Part shown: positions 34,979 through 45,809 of the stretch, piece by piece
How the letters are laid out: every line of letters begins with the position of its first letter
How positions within the stretch are numbered: position 1 is the first letter of the stretch
NCBI GenBank assembly: GCA_928212115.1
Contig: CAKMRJ010002223.1
Location: forward strand, 309,399,228-309,463,227
Direction of reading: 5' to 3'
DNA length: 64,000 nucleotides
Source of the DNA: Lactuca virosa
Lineage: Eukaryota; Streptophyta; Magnoliopsida; Asterales; Asteraceae
Made by a program: the position numbers and the translations under genes
The notes under the pieces: model-generated
The model's database searches: none
The model's input: the letters and a program-made list of their open reading frames with translations, nothing else
Told to the model about the DNA's origin: nothing

Positions 34979-35700
34979 AATATCAAAGTTGGGCTTTGTC
35001 TTTGACCCACTGCTATATGCTCCAGCATCGGCCTTTCCCTTCCAGTTCGATTGAGGATTTTCCTTCCTATTATTTCCTTTGTTTTGCCCAATGGCCAGGA
35101 CAGGAGCACTTGTCACAAAAGGGATCTGATTTTTCTTCATCCCCATCTCAGTTGTCTGCAACAAGTTGTGGAGTTGGGTCAACATTGTTTCTATGTTGTT
35201 CAAATGATAAGTCAATATGAACTGATCATAACTAAGAGACAAGGAGTTAAGGACCATATCAATGGACAACTCCTGATCAAAAGACATGTTAAGCTTTTCC
35301 AACCACTCCACATATCATTGCATTCTGTGCACATGGGTGCAAACAAATTCTCCATCCTTTAACTTGCATGCCATAAGAGATTTGACGACGTCCTACCTTA
35401 CTTGACGCGCTTTCTTGTGAAGCTTTTCAGCAAGATCCAATCACATCTCATATGGCTAATATTCCTCGTAGTACATTTGTAACTCAGGTACCACGATCGA
35501 AATCATTATCCAAGCGACCTTCGTTGCGTTGTCATAGTGTTGTTTGTAGGTGGCAAGATCTTCTGGCGTATCAATTGACTTATCGATTTCAAGAAGAGGT
35601 TTTTTGAAAACATATTCTTTGTTCTCGTATCGATGAGTCATTTTGAGATTTACATCCAATCCATGTAGTTTGGATCGGGAAGTTTCTCTTTCGGCTAGAT
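34979..35700 (-). pseudogene. Copia element A gag (broken by C and D insertions)
   Basis: Minus-strand copia gag remnants. An N-terminal part at 35456-35700 has RYENKEYVF, then a PEDLATYKQHYDNATKVAWIM-type helix. A later part at 34979-35311 has MVLNSLSLSYDQFILTYHL, then a basic Asn/Lys-rich tail ending KPNFDIC, the point where C inserted. Frames do not connect between them. The extreme N-terminus appears to continue beyond element D at 43034 (FTLLSI). The protease and zinc knuckle are missing, lost with the deletion at the C junction. Confidence 0.75.
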
Positions 35701-36487
35701 TGTAACGCCCGTAGATTCGGGCTAGTCAATGTAGAGACAATAAGCATCAAAAATGAGTTTTAATGGAAGATTATTTAGAAGGAGTAATCTTAACCAAATT
35801 GTAGTATATCTTACAAGGGTTTCGTACATATAAAGAACGCCGAAATCCGAGTTATAACGAAGAAGTTATGGCCCGTCGAAGTTTTTCGGCAAAACCGACA
35901 TGGCACCGGGAGACGTAAATAGTGAATTTACGATGGAGGACTTTTTAGCCTTAGAAATCTGAGCAAAAGTGGTATTATACATTAAACCGAGAACATACAA
36001 AAAAAGAACGCCCAAATCTGATTTCGTATGAGGAAGTTATGAATTTTCTAAGATTTGGCACAGCAGTGCACGACCCGAAACTCGAATTTTAGATCAAGCG
36101 GTTTTTGCCCTACGTGATCTAAATGAGAATTGAAGATCTCATTAATAGGAACTCAACGGTAAAATGACAGATGAAAACGGAGTCCGTATGTAGAAGTTAT
36201 GAATTTTACGCGGACATTTAACAGTATAATCTCCTCGTACTCATAAATTTAAGATCGGTCGAGAACTAGCCGACGGAGTCAAAATGAAAGTTGTGGATCT
36301 CATTTTTCCTAGGCGTGGATATAAAGAACGTCGAAAACAGAGCTCGTATGCAAAAGTTACGGGGTTTAGAAATCGGCAAGGTGTTGCTGCAAAATGGGTG
36401 ATGTGGCACAATCTTGGCCATTGCTTTCTCTCCAAGGCTTGCCACTAGATGGTAACATGTGGCACTAATTTCAGCCACATTTCACCC

Positions 36488-36495
36488 TATAAATA
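36488..36495 (+). promoter_or_regulatory. TATA box in 5' LTR of D
   Basis: TATAAATA in ACCCTATAAATACAACC, followed by a CT-rich leader. The same box is at 41460-41467 in the 3' LTR. It places the U3/R boundary about 790 bp into the LTR. Confidence 0.7.
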
Positions 36496-37100
36496 CAACC
36501 CCTTCCACCCTCATTTCTTCACACCTCCACCCTTCTCTCTCTACTCTCTCTCTAACCCTCCCAAAACTCCCCTAGCGCTAGAAGAAAGCCCCAGACCGCT
36601 CGACGGCTCCGACAAGAAGAGCTTTCGACTCGGACGTTCTGCCCCTGCAGAGCACGGCTTCTAGCCAAACCCCCTCGTAGGTAAGATACACCTACCTAAT
36701 TTTTAATATAGCTTTTATTTAAATATAGTAACGTTATTACGACCTTATAATAATTATTTGAGCTATTATTACGGATTATATAAGTGTCGTTATAATATCT
36801 TTTTAACCACTCGCGGTACGGGGAATCTGGTTTGAAGGGCCGCCTGGGTTGTTGGATTTCAGAAGTGTTATATGCCAAAATGATCCTGCCCTCGGGTGTT
36901 TCATGTCAGGCCCATGTCTGTACATAGTGGGTGAAGAGTATTGTTTAACACTTATATAATAGTAATAATAGTTAGACTATTAATTAGTCTCGTTGAAGAT
37001 TAGACTAAAGTCTAGGTGAAATGATTTTAGGTTTTGTCAACAGAAATTCGTTTTAAAGTAAACGAAGTGCTGTCCGAGTACCAAGTCACCACCATTGCAG

Positions 37101-37778
37101 GTGAGTGCATAGTTACTTTCATCTTACACATACATATGAAGTATTTTATATAAATTACGTGGTATGTGTGCATATTATTTGAATACTTGCTTTCTATGTT
37201 GGATGAACGATTTTATAAATGTTTTAAATAATTTGAAATGTATATGTATTTTATATCTACGAATATGTTGGGTAAAACATGGGTAGATGAATGATGAGAG
37301 ATGAAAGATGATATGAGTGAACATTGGCAGCTATAGACTTAGTGCTTAACAACTAACATCGGCAGCTATGGACTTAGTGCCTATAGAATAAACATTGGTA
37401 GCTATGGAGTTAGTACCTGTTAAATAAACGATGGTAGCTATGGATTTAGTACCTATTAGCTGAACACCGGTAGCTATGGATTTAGTACCCGATGAATGAA
37501 CTTTAGCAGCTATGGAATTAGTGCTTTACGAACAAGAATTGGCAGCTATGGACTTAGTGCCTATCACATAAACTCTGGAACGAATGGGCTTCGAAATGAA
37601 CGAATGCAGGATAGATGATTCTTAGGGTAGATCCTTAAGAGTAAGGAAGATAATGGGGATGGGTAATTGGGTTGATTGTTTGATGTTTAAACATAATAAT
37701 TAAATTATTGTGGGTTGAAAACCCTATGTACTCACCAGGTTTCCCAACCTGACCCACTCAAGCTTATTTGTATCACAG
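37101..37778 (+). other. Candidate leader intron inside the 5' LTR of D
   Basis: Donor CAG|GTGAGTGC and acceptor TTATTTGTATCACAG bound 678 bp downstream of the TATA box and upstream of the PBS. CTGAC, a branch-point-like string, lies about 28 bases before the acceptor. The minisatellite is wholly inside. In the 3' LTR the donor is changed to GTCAGT. Splicing is not shown by DNA alone. Confidence 0.4.
37319..37565 (+). repeat. Minisatellite in 5' LTR of D
   Basis: Seven imperfect copies of a unit of about 35-42 bp built on GGCAGCTATGGACTTAGTGCC. The same array lies at 42289-42545 in the 3' LTR. It is not a CRISPR array: the units are contiguous variants with no unique spacers. Confidence 0.85.
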
Positions 37779-38065
37779 GTGTCGATATGAAGCTACTTTA
37801 CACTTAGGGATTTAAAAGAGATGTAGATCACTAGTGTAAATGAATGTAAGTTCTGTTTATGCTTATGTTTCTGTATTGACGATGACATCCCAAATGTTTT
37901 AAAAAGAATAAAAATACATTTCTTCGGAAATGCTTTGATAACGAATTTATCATGTTTTTCTGGGAACAAATTCCGCAACATTTTTATTAAAAGAGGTACT
38001 CTGATTTTTATAAAGCATAAACAAAATCGGTCTTTTCTGGCCGTGAAAAATGGGGATGTCACAGT

Positions 38066-38077
38066 TGGTATCAGAGC
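38066..38077 (+). other. Primer binding site of element D (tRNA-iMet)
   Basis: TGGTATCAGAGC two bases after the 5' LTR end. Confidence 0.93.
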
Positions 38078-38448
38078 ATTAGTTTAAGTGAACTAGGAAT
38101 ATGGATTTATTTCTAGACTTAAACTTAGAATGCTAAGCGATGATTGTGAGGAGTGTGTCTAATAAAATTTAGGTAATACACCTGAATATTCACAATCACT
38201 AGCTAATTTAGGGAAAATGCCTAAAATGCTTTTATGTGCTAAATGATTTATGATTATTTATGATGCTAAATGTATGATCGGATCTATGGTCTGTTGCCGA
38301 CAGGATCTGGAAACTTTATGTGTTCAGATTTCTAAACGTTTAAATACGGTATTAGAACTGGCATGTAACTTTTTGGAGTGATGGGGAGGTTTACACGTCG
38401 ATCGTAAATAAAATCTTTCCCATCTTAATTCTTGTCATTTCACACCAA
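38078..38448 (+). mobile_element. Leader of element D
   Basis: About 370 bp of non-coding sequence between PBS and gag. No clear structure seen. Confidence 0.6.
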
Positions 38449-39696
38449 ATGCCTAATTTGGTGAATAAGATCGAAATGGAAAAAACCCAAAAAGGAGCCG
38501 AAAACGCGAACGGAAGCAGGAATCAACCCCCAGTGATTGAGCAAATACCTGCTGTGGTAGCCGCTCCTAAGCCAATCACTATGGCCGGAGTACAAGCGAT
38601 GATCCAAATGATGTTGGATCGTCAAATGGAGGAGACCAGACGCTTACTTCAAAAGAACCGAGAGGAAGCTACAATCCCTATCGTACAACCTGAACTGGTC
38701 CCCAAGCAATCGGAGGAAGGGAACTACACCCGCCAAGTGAGTCAAGCTGGGACTAAAGGAGAACGAATAAATGGCCCAGAGAGGGGAAACGACAAGGATG
38801 GGCGAATGTATAAGAACTTCTTGAGTGCAAAACCACCTAGTATCTCAGGAAGCCCGAAGCCTATAGAGATTATGGACTGGATCTCCGAAATGGAGATAGT
38901 GCTTGAGAGCTGCGACTGTAGCAACAAGCAGAAAACCGTATTTGCGGTCAGACAACTGAAGACCGGAGTCTTGAGCTGGTGGAAGTTATTGGCAGATACG
39001 ATACCCAAAGGAGAAGCAAGCAAGATGTCTTGGGAAGATTTCCTAGTGCAACTAAAAATGCAGTACTGCTCTGAGCAGGATCTACTAGAGATCAACAACG
39101 AGTTTCAGAACCTAAAGAAAGGAAGAATGAGCGTTACCAAGTACACTGCAAGTTTTATAGAGAAAATGAAGCTTGTTCCTTACTTAGTTCCAACTGAACT
39201 CTCCAAGGTCAACAAGTTCGCCCATGGATTACCAGCGGACTTTGGTCCAATGGTCAAGCTAGCAGCTGCTTTGAAAGCCGCCATCTGGGCAGCCAAGAAT
39301 GTTGAGACCCAAATAAGGGAAAAGGGTCTGGAAAAAGCTGAAGTTGGCGAGAAGAGGAAGCTTGAAGAATCCTCAAGACCTGATAAGAAAGGAAAGTTCC
39401 CGAAGTCTAACTCGGATAACCAAAGTTATGGAGCCAAGTGGTGTGAAAAGTGTAAGAAGAAGCACTTCGGAAGATGCGATGGAGAAGTAACCTGTTACAA
39501 GTGTGGGAGGATCGGTCACTATTCCAAGGATTGTACACAAAATGATAAGGTATACTACGGATCCAGAAGCAAGGGGCACATGTCTAGAGACTGCCTAAAG
39601 AAAAATGAAGCAGCAAGGCCAGAGGCACCGCTAAAGCCAAGGGCATTCCACATGATCCTCGACGAAGCAGAAAACAATGCAAGGAATCGAGGATGA
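38449..39696 (+). CDS. Intact gag of element D
   Basis: A 415-codon ORF. Residues 45-75 are a helical Met/Gln-rich stretch. Residues 120-280 show the gypsy gag domain (MDWISEMEIVLESC, LSWWKLLADTI, WEDFLVQLKMQYCSE, then KMKLVPYLVP). A basic linker follows. A Cys cluster is at 332-343 (CEKCKKKHFGRC), a canonical CCHC knuckle at 349-362 (CYKCGRIGHYSKDC), and a third knuckle at 369-382 that has lost its first two Cys (YYGSRSKGHMSRDC). It ends about 30 residues later, just where a protease would begin in autonomous relatives. It would build particles and bind RNA. Open frame and knuckle retention suggest selection until recently. Confidence 0.92.
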   Translation: MPNLVNKIEMEKTQKGAENANGSRNQPPVIEQIPAVVAAPKPITMAGVQAMIQMMLDRQMEETRRLLQKNREEATIPIVQPELVPKQSEEGNYTRQVSQAGTKGERINGPERGNDKDGRMYKNFLSAKPPSISGSPKPIEIMDWISEMEIVLESCDCSNKQKTVFAVRQLKTGVLSWWKLLADTIPKGEASKMSWEDFLVQLKMQYCSEQDLLEINNEFQNLKKGRMSVTKYTASFIEKMKLVPYLVPTELSKVNKFAHGLPADFGPMVKLAAALKAAIWAAKNVETQIREKGLEKAEVGEKRKLEESSRPDKKGKFPKSNSDNQSYGAKWCEKCKKKHFGRCDGEVTCYKCGRIGHYSKDCTQNDKVYYGSRSKGHMSRDCLKKNEAARPEAPLKPRAFHMILDEAENNARNRG

Positions 39697-40657
39697 GGAA
39701 TTCATACCCGAAGATCGAGTTATGAAGTAGCCAAGGGGATAGAATCATATGATTTAGCCTATTAGAGGCATAGTCTAGGGTGAACTTGAACACCTATGTA
39801 ATAGTTTCAAGAAATAATAATAAAACCTTCGTTTTGTTATCTGCTGTGTTAAACTGTTATGTGATTTTCTTGTATGGTGAGTTGGAAAACTGCGAGACAA
39901 TACTTGGGATGAGTATGAGTAGGTGTGAATGGTAGTAGAGGCCTATACTACCGGAAGCACAGGACTCACACTTGGATCAGGGAAAGTCACAAGGTTACCA
40001 AGAAGCTAGTAATTGATTCCGTTTTTTTAAAGTATGTCATTACCATCGTTTCGGTAATAACTAAGAAGATTGTTGTTATTCCGACCCTAGTGGTCATATC
40101 AAATCGAGTCCCACTAAGACAAATATGTTACGTGGTTCAGAGAACTATGTTTGATGTAGCGTCCGACTTAAACTAGAAGATTGAAATCGAAGCGATTAAT
40201 AGAAGTATCGTGCTCGTTGTTAAAGAATTTTGTAGCTAGAAATGCTACATGTTAAAATGTGATTATATTACATTAGAACACGAAGGAAAGTATATCCAAT
40301 TCCGGAATTTGACTCTAAAAGACATGAGTCTGAGCGTTGCAACATACGATGAAAGTTCATTAGAACGTGACCCATCGGTCTATCGTGGAAATCAAATAAA
40401 CTTATCTTATGTTTGTTAAGAAGAAGAAGGAGTCTCGGATAAAGAGCGAGTTTGTGACGTGAAGGTCATGATTGAAAGTGTAACAAGACATAGAGAACGG
40501 GTGGAAGATCAAGCACCGCTTGCAGTCAAGAAGACCAGGAGTTAGATACGCATTCAAAGAAACATAGAAGTTACGGTTATTACCTAGGATGAAGAGATAA
40601 TGTATGGAGTCATTATACAGCCCTGTTTCGTTGATGATTCCGGGACATAATCATCCT
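39697..40657 (+). mobile_element. Non-coding 3' part of element D
   Basis: About 1 kb after gag with no pol motif in any frame. It carries a hairpin motif at 39931-39952 that is shared with element G. Confidence 0.65.
39931..39952 (+). other. Hairpin with GGCC loop, element D
   Basis: GGTAGTA and TACTACC form a perfect 7-bp stem around GAGGCCTA, whose core AGGCCT is self-complementary. The surrounding 50 or so bases resemble 47874-47930 in element G. This could be a dimerisation or packaging signal. Confidence 0.5.
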
Positions 40658-40671
40658 AAGGGGGAGATAAT
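40658..40671 (+). other. Polypurine tract of element D
   Basis: AAGGGGGAGATAAT directly before the 3' LTR start TGTAACGCC. Confidence 0.85.
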
Positions 40672-43033
40672 TGTAACGCCCGTAGATTCGGACTAGTCAA
40701 TGTAGAGACAATAAGCATCAAAAATGAGTTTTGATGGAAGATTATTTAGAAGGAGTAATCTTAACCAAATGGTAGTATATCTTACAAGGGTTCCATACAT
40801 ATAAAGAACGCCGAAATCCGAGTTATAACGAAGAAGTTATGGCCCGTCGAAGTTTTTCGGCAAAACCGACATGGCACCGGGAGACGTAAATAGTGAATTT
40901 ACGATGGAGGACTTTTTAGCCTTAGAAATATGAGCAAAAGTGGTAGTATACATTAAACCGAGAACATACAAAAAAAGAACGCCCAAATCTGACTTCGTAT
41001 GAGGAAGTTATGAATTTTCTATGATTTGGCATAGCAGTGCACGGCCCGAAACTCGAATTTTAGATCAAGCGGTTTTTGGCCTACGCGATCTAAATGAGAA
41101 TTGAAGATCTCATTAATAGGAACTCAACGGTAAAAGGACAGATGAAAACGGAGTCCGTATGTAGAAGTTATGAATTTTACGCGGACATTTAACAGTATAA
41201 TCTCCTCGTACTTTTAAATGTAAGATCGGTCGAGAATTAGCCGACGGAGTCAAAATGAAAGTTGTAGATCTCATTTTTACCTACCGGTGGATATAAAGAA
41301 CGTCAAAAACAGAGCTCGTATGCGAAAGTTACGGGGTTTAGAAATCGGCAGGGTGCTGCTGCAAAAGGGGTGACGTGGCACAATCTTGGCCATTGCTTTC
41401 TCCCCAAGGCTTGCCACTAGATGGTGACATGTGGCACTAATTTCAGCCATATTTCACCCTATAAATACAACCCCTTCCACCCTCATTTCTTCACACCTCC
41501 ACCCTTCTCTCTCTACTCTCTCTCTAACCCTCCCAAAACTCCCCTAGCGCTAGAAGAAAGCCCCGGAGCGCTCGACGGCTCCGAGAAGAAGAGCTTTCGG
41601 CTGGGACGTTCTGCCCCTGCAGAGCACGGCTTCTAGTCAAACCCCCACGTAGGTAAGATACGCCTACCTAATTTTTAATATAGCTTTTATTTAAATATAG
41701 TAACGTTATTAGGACCTTATAATAATTATTTCAGCTATTATTACGGGTTATATAAGTGTCGTTATAATATCTTTTTAACCACTCGCGGTACGGGGAATCT
41801 GATTTGAAGGGCCGCCTGGGTTGTTGGATTTCAGAAGTGCTATATGCCAAAATGATCCTGCCCTCAGGTGTTTCATGTCTGGCCCTTGTCTGTACATAGT
41901 GGGTGAAGAGTATTGTTTAACACTTATATAATAGTAATAATAGTTATACTATTAATTAGTCTCGTTGAACATTAGGCTAAACTCTAATGGAAATGATTCT
42001 AGGTTTTGTCAACAGAAATTCGTTTTAAAGTAAACAAAGTGTTGTCCGAGTACCGAGTCACCACCATTGCAGGTCAGTGCATAGTTACTTTCATCTTACA
42101 CATACATATGAAGTATTTTATATAAATTACGTGGTATGTGTGCATATTATTTGAATACTTGCTTTCTATGTTGGATGAACGATTTTATACATGTTTTAAA
42201 TAATTTAATGTATATGTATTTTATATCTACGAATATGTTGGGTAAAACGTGGGTAGATGAATGATGAGAGATGAAAGATGATATGAGTGAACATTGGCAG
42301 CTATAGACTTAGTGCTTAACAAATAACATCGGCAGCTATGGACTTAGTGCCTATAGAATAAACATTGGTAGCTATGGAGTTAGTACCTGTTAAATAAACG
42401 ATGGTAGCTATGGATTTAGTACCTATTAGCTGAACAACGGTACCTATGGATTTAGTACCCGATAAATGAACTTTAGCAGCTATGGAATTAGTGCTTTACG
42501 AACAAGCATTGGCAGCTATGGACTTAGTGCCTATCATATAAACTCTGGAAGCAATGGGCTTCGAAATGAACGAATGTAGGATAGATGATTCTTAGGGTAG
42601 ATCCTTGAGAGTAAGGAAGATAATGGGGATGGGTAATTGGGTTGATTGTTTGATGTTTAAACGTAATAATTAAATTATTGTGGGTTGAAAACCCTATGTA
42701 CTCACCAGGTTTCCCAACCTGACCCACTCAAGCTTATTTGTATCACAGGTGTCGATATGAAGCTACTTTACACTCAGGGATTTAAAAGAGATGTAGATCA
42801 CTAGTGTAAATGAATGTAAGTTCTGTTTATGCTTATGTTTCTGTATTGACGATGACATCCCAAATGTTTTAAAATGAATAAAAATACATTTCTTCGGAAA
42901 TGCTTTGATAACGTATTTATCATGTTTTTCTGAGAACAAATTCCGCAACATTTTTATTAAAAGAGGTACTCTGATTTTTATAAAGCATAAACAAAATCGG
43001 TCTTTTCTGGCCGTGAAAAATGGGGCTGTCACA
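40672..43033 (+). mobile_element. 3' LTR of element D
   Basis: 2,362 bp, colinear with 35701-38063, with TATA box, minisatellite (42289-42545) and acceptor-like site conserved. Ends CTGTCACA. Confidence 0.92.
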
Positions 43034-43505
43034 ACGATCGACAAGAGGGTAAAGTTGGAGTTGTGAGTGGAGGCTTAAGTAATAGCATCACTGGTTCTAT
43101 ACATCTACAATAAGAGAGATAGTTCTAGTTGGTTGATATAAATCCTAAATATTTTAACCTAAAGTAAATATTTAATGCTAGGATCCAAATATTATTCACA
43201 ATCAAGACGTGGGATGTTGTAGTCTTATTGAGAATGTATAGGGTAGGTACAAAAATTCACCAATTTCAATCTAATATGGAATTCCTAGATCTTTTGAGAT
43301 TCATTGAATCTTATCAATGGCATATTTAATCTCAAATTATGCTTTAGTTGTGACTGGGATACCAAGGATCTCAAAACAAGATGAGAATAACCATGCAAGC
43401 CCACTCGCCAATCTCAATGTCATTTATCATCTCAAATTGATTTGTCGGTTAACCACACGTGCTCCATCAACAATGATAATGTATGATTTATACCATTATT
43501 CAACT
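43034..43505 (-). mobile_element. Probable 5' remainder of copia element A
   Basis: The first 30 or so bases, read on the minus strand, give NFTLLSI, which fits the start of copia gag and would continue into 35700 across element D. The rest is AT-rich and I see no LTR A similarity or clean PBS in it. The CAACT before 43506 is the candidate target site of G. Confidence 0.4.
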
Positions 43506-43839
43506 TGTAACATTTCGTTTAAAATAAAATAAATAAAATAAAATAAAATAAAGTAAAATAAGTAAAAATATAAAGAGTGAATCTTAAAACCCCGAGTTGT
43601 ATTTTATATTGTATTTTAGCACTTAAGTGGTATTATATTAGCGGGGTGTACACCTTGGGGTGTTAAAATTTATATTCTGGATATTGAGGGTTAAATTGTA
43701 ACTTATGGAGTAGTATTGAATAGATTTCTGGAAGTAGGGGTTATAGAGTAACTTATGGACTTGAGATGAAAAGAAAAGAGAGGGAGGGGCTGGAAGTGTA
43801 AAAATTGGTTAAAAGTTTGAAATTGGACACGGGGACTTA

Positions 43840-44115
43840 GAGGGTGTTTGGATAAATAAGCTTATAACTTATTACCTTATAGCTTATTAGCCTATAGCGG
43901 TCTAAGAAATCAGCTTTTGTAAAGTGTTTGGATTCGAAATAAGCTATAAGTTATAAGCAAGGGGGATGCTTTTTAAAATTATCTTATTTAGCTTATCCCC
44001 ACCACAATAAGTTGATTTTTAATGTTTCCTATCCAAACACTTAAACTTAGCTTTTAGCGGTGGGGATAAGCAACAAGCTATAAGCACTCTCTTTTTTCCC
44101 TATCCAAACACCCTC
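43840..44115. mobile_element. Tourist/Harbinger-like MITE in 5' LTR of G
   Basis: 276 bp with perfect 15-bp terminal inverted repeats (GAGGGTGTTTGGATA) flanked by TTA at 43837-43839 and 44116-44118. The other LTR of the same element has the empty site ACTTAAACCC near 50171-50180. A 3-bp TTA duplication and this terminus fit PIF/Harbinger MITEs. No coding capacity. Confidence 0.9.
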
Positions 44116-44527
44116 TTAAACCCGTCACCCCCACTCCCCTTGTTCCTCGTTTTAAGAGTGCAACACCCAAATCCTAACCCTAAAAACCTTGCAACCGCCA
44201 CCCTTATTTCCCCCAACCTACAGCTGCCGCTACCATCTTCCTCGTCGATGCCTTGCACCACCGAGCAACCGCCGCTGAACCGCTACCGATGAAGATGTGA
44301 ACCATGAGAAAACGTCGTGTCAGTCAACCGATCGGAAGAAAAAAGTCATAATTGTCGTCGCTGCTATTCCCGGTTAGAGGTCATGCACGTCTCTCTCTTC
44401 GTCTTTTTCTGTTGTTGCGTTGTGGACGACGTCGCAGCTCCTAGGGGCTGTCGTGTTTTGACGCCACTACTCCGATTGATGTATGCTGCCACGAGGATGG
44501 AGAGACGTGTGTGGGTGCGTCTTAGTT

Positions 44528-44885
44528 GGAGAGACGTGTGTGGGTGCGTCTTAGTTGGCCGGAAAACGAAAGGAACAACATGGCAACCAACCATGGTGGC
44601 TGCCGCCCTTGCTGCCCTTTTGTGGCAAGTTGGAGAGACGTGTGTGGGTGCGTCTTAGTTGCTGTTGTGGGCATGTGTTGCTGTTGTGGCAAGTTGGAGA
44701 GACGTTGTGGCAAGTTGGAGAGACGTCGCAGCTTCAGTGTTTGAACTTCGTTTTTTGCGTATGTGGGCATGTGTTGCTGTTGTGGCAAGTTGGAGAGACG
44801 TGTGTGGGTGCGTCTTAGTTGGCCGGAAAACGAAAGGAACAACATGGCAACCAACCATGGTGGCTGCCGCCCTTGCTGCCCTTTT
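44528..44885. repeat. Segmental amplification private to the 5' LTR of G
   Basis: A 94-bp unit at 44528-44621 is repeated exactly at 44792-44885. The string GGAGAGACGT occurs six times between 44498 and 44800. The 3' LTR has a single diverged copy (about 50630-50715), so the expansion followed insertion. Confidence 0.85.
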
Positions 44886-45809
44886 CTGCCACCACCAGCC
44901 ACCGTGTGAGGTGGTTGTGTGTGTTATGGTGTGAATGTGTGTGTTTTAATGGTGTGATGTTGTATGAACGTTTATTGGCCATAAAATCGAAGAAAACACA
45001 CCACCACCACCGTGAGGTAGTGGCTGCCACCACCTTCCGCCGTCTGCCACCATTTTGCTGGCTGTATTGGATATTTTTGTATTCTTTTTGGGTGCTAGTG
45101 TTTGTATGTATGATGTAGGGACTTTTATGTATGCTTGGATTGTTGGATATATCACTCGAAACCGTCGTGGCTGCCGTGTGTGGGTGGCTGCCGCCACAGA
45201 CCGCCGCCGACCACCACTGCCCGAACTGGTAGTGGGTGGTGCCCGCGTTAAAACCCTAGTTTTGAAACCCTAATTAGGGTTTAGAAAACCCAAATGTCAA
45301 GAAAACCCTAGTTTTGGGGTTTTGTTGGGACCCGCGTTAAAACTGTTAATTGAACTTTAAAGAATACTTGATAATGCCCTATAATTAACTTAATGCAATA
45401 TTGGACTTAATTAATTAAGTCCTTAAGGGCTTAAGTCTGGAACACTAACCCTAGTTATGATTTTATATGGAAAACTCTAGAATCGGGAAGCTCTATTTTG
45501 GACAATGACCGGGCGCATATTTGGGGGTATTGTTTGGATTATTATTACACCTGAGAATGACTAAGTCAAACCTTAATCAGTTCTACTCTTAGGTGATTAA
45601 GTCCTTAATGGTTTAAGTGTTCTTACTTAACCCTAATTGTCATTTTGTGTGGAGCCATAATCGTCATTTCATACGAGGTAGTAATTGTTGCAAGTGACTA
45701 TAACCTGTGATCGGGTATTGGCTCTAGTATCTTCCTGTAGGTGATTGGAAGTGAGTTGAAGCTGGTAGAGTCCTTCATTGCTACAGTAGTTGCCTACGCG
45801 TATATCGAG

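Larger units (their letters stand above)
35701..38063 (+). mobile_element. 5' LTR of element D
   Basis: Starts TGTAACGCCCG and ends GATGTCACA. It holds a TATA box at 36488, a donor-like CAG|GTGAGTG at 37100/37101, a tandem repeat at 37319-37565 and an acceptor-like TTTGTATCACAG|GT at 37778/37779. A 71-aa frame near the TATA box is present in both LTRs but has no coding signature. Confidence 0.92.
35701..43033 (+). mobile_element. Gag-only Ty3/gypsy element D (TR-GAG-like)
   Basis: Two LTRs of 2,363 and 2,362 bp (35701-38063, 40672-43033) flank 2.6 kb with an initiator-Met PBS, a single intact gag ORF and a PPT. There is no protease, RT, RNase H or integrase. Such elements are known as TR-GAG: they supply gag but need pol from elsewhere. 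Flanks TAGAT and ACGAT match at only three of five bases, so the target duplication has decayed or is not simple. The LTRs differ by a few percent by eye. Confidence 0.88.

Noticed and set aside
36449..36664. 71-aa ORF present in both LTRs of D (also 41421-41636)
   Set aside because: It is duplicated only because the LTR is. It spans the TATA box and CT-rich leader and looks like translated promoter sequence.
37319..37565. CRISPR-like regular repeat
   Set aside because: Contiguous variant units without unique spacers, in a plant LTR. It is a minisatellite.
43085..43106. Possible PBS of copia A (GGTTCTATACATC on the + strand)
   Set aside because: Resembles the complement of the initiator-Met PBS with several mismatches, but no LTR A sequence follows it.
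44317..45273. Many overlapping ORFs on both strands of LTR G
   Set aside because: They arise from GC-rich tandem repeats with few stop codons. None is conserved in frame in the 3' LTR.
45240..45310. Telomere-like AAACCCTAA strings
   Set aside because: Only a few scattered AAACCCTA strings, not a tandem array of the 7-bp plant telomere unit.
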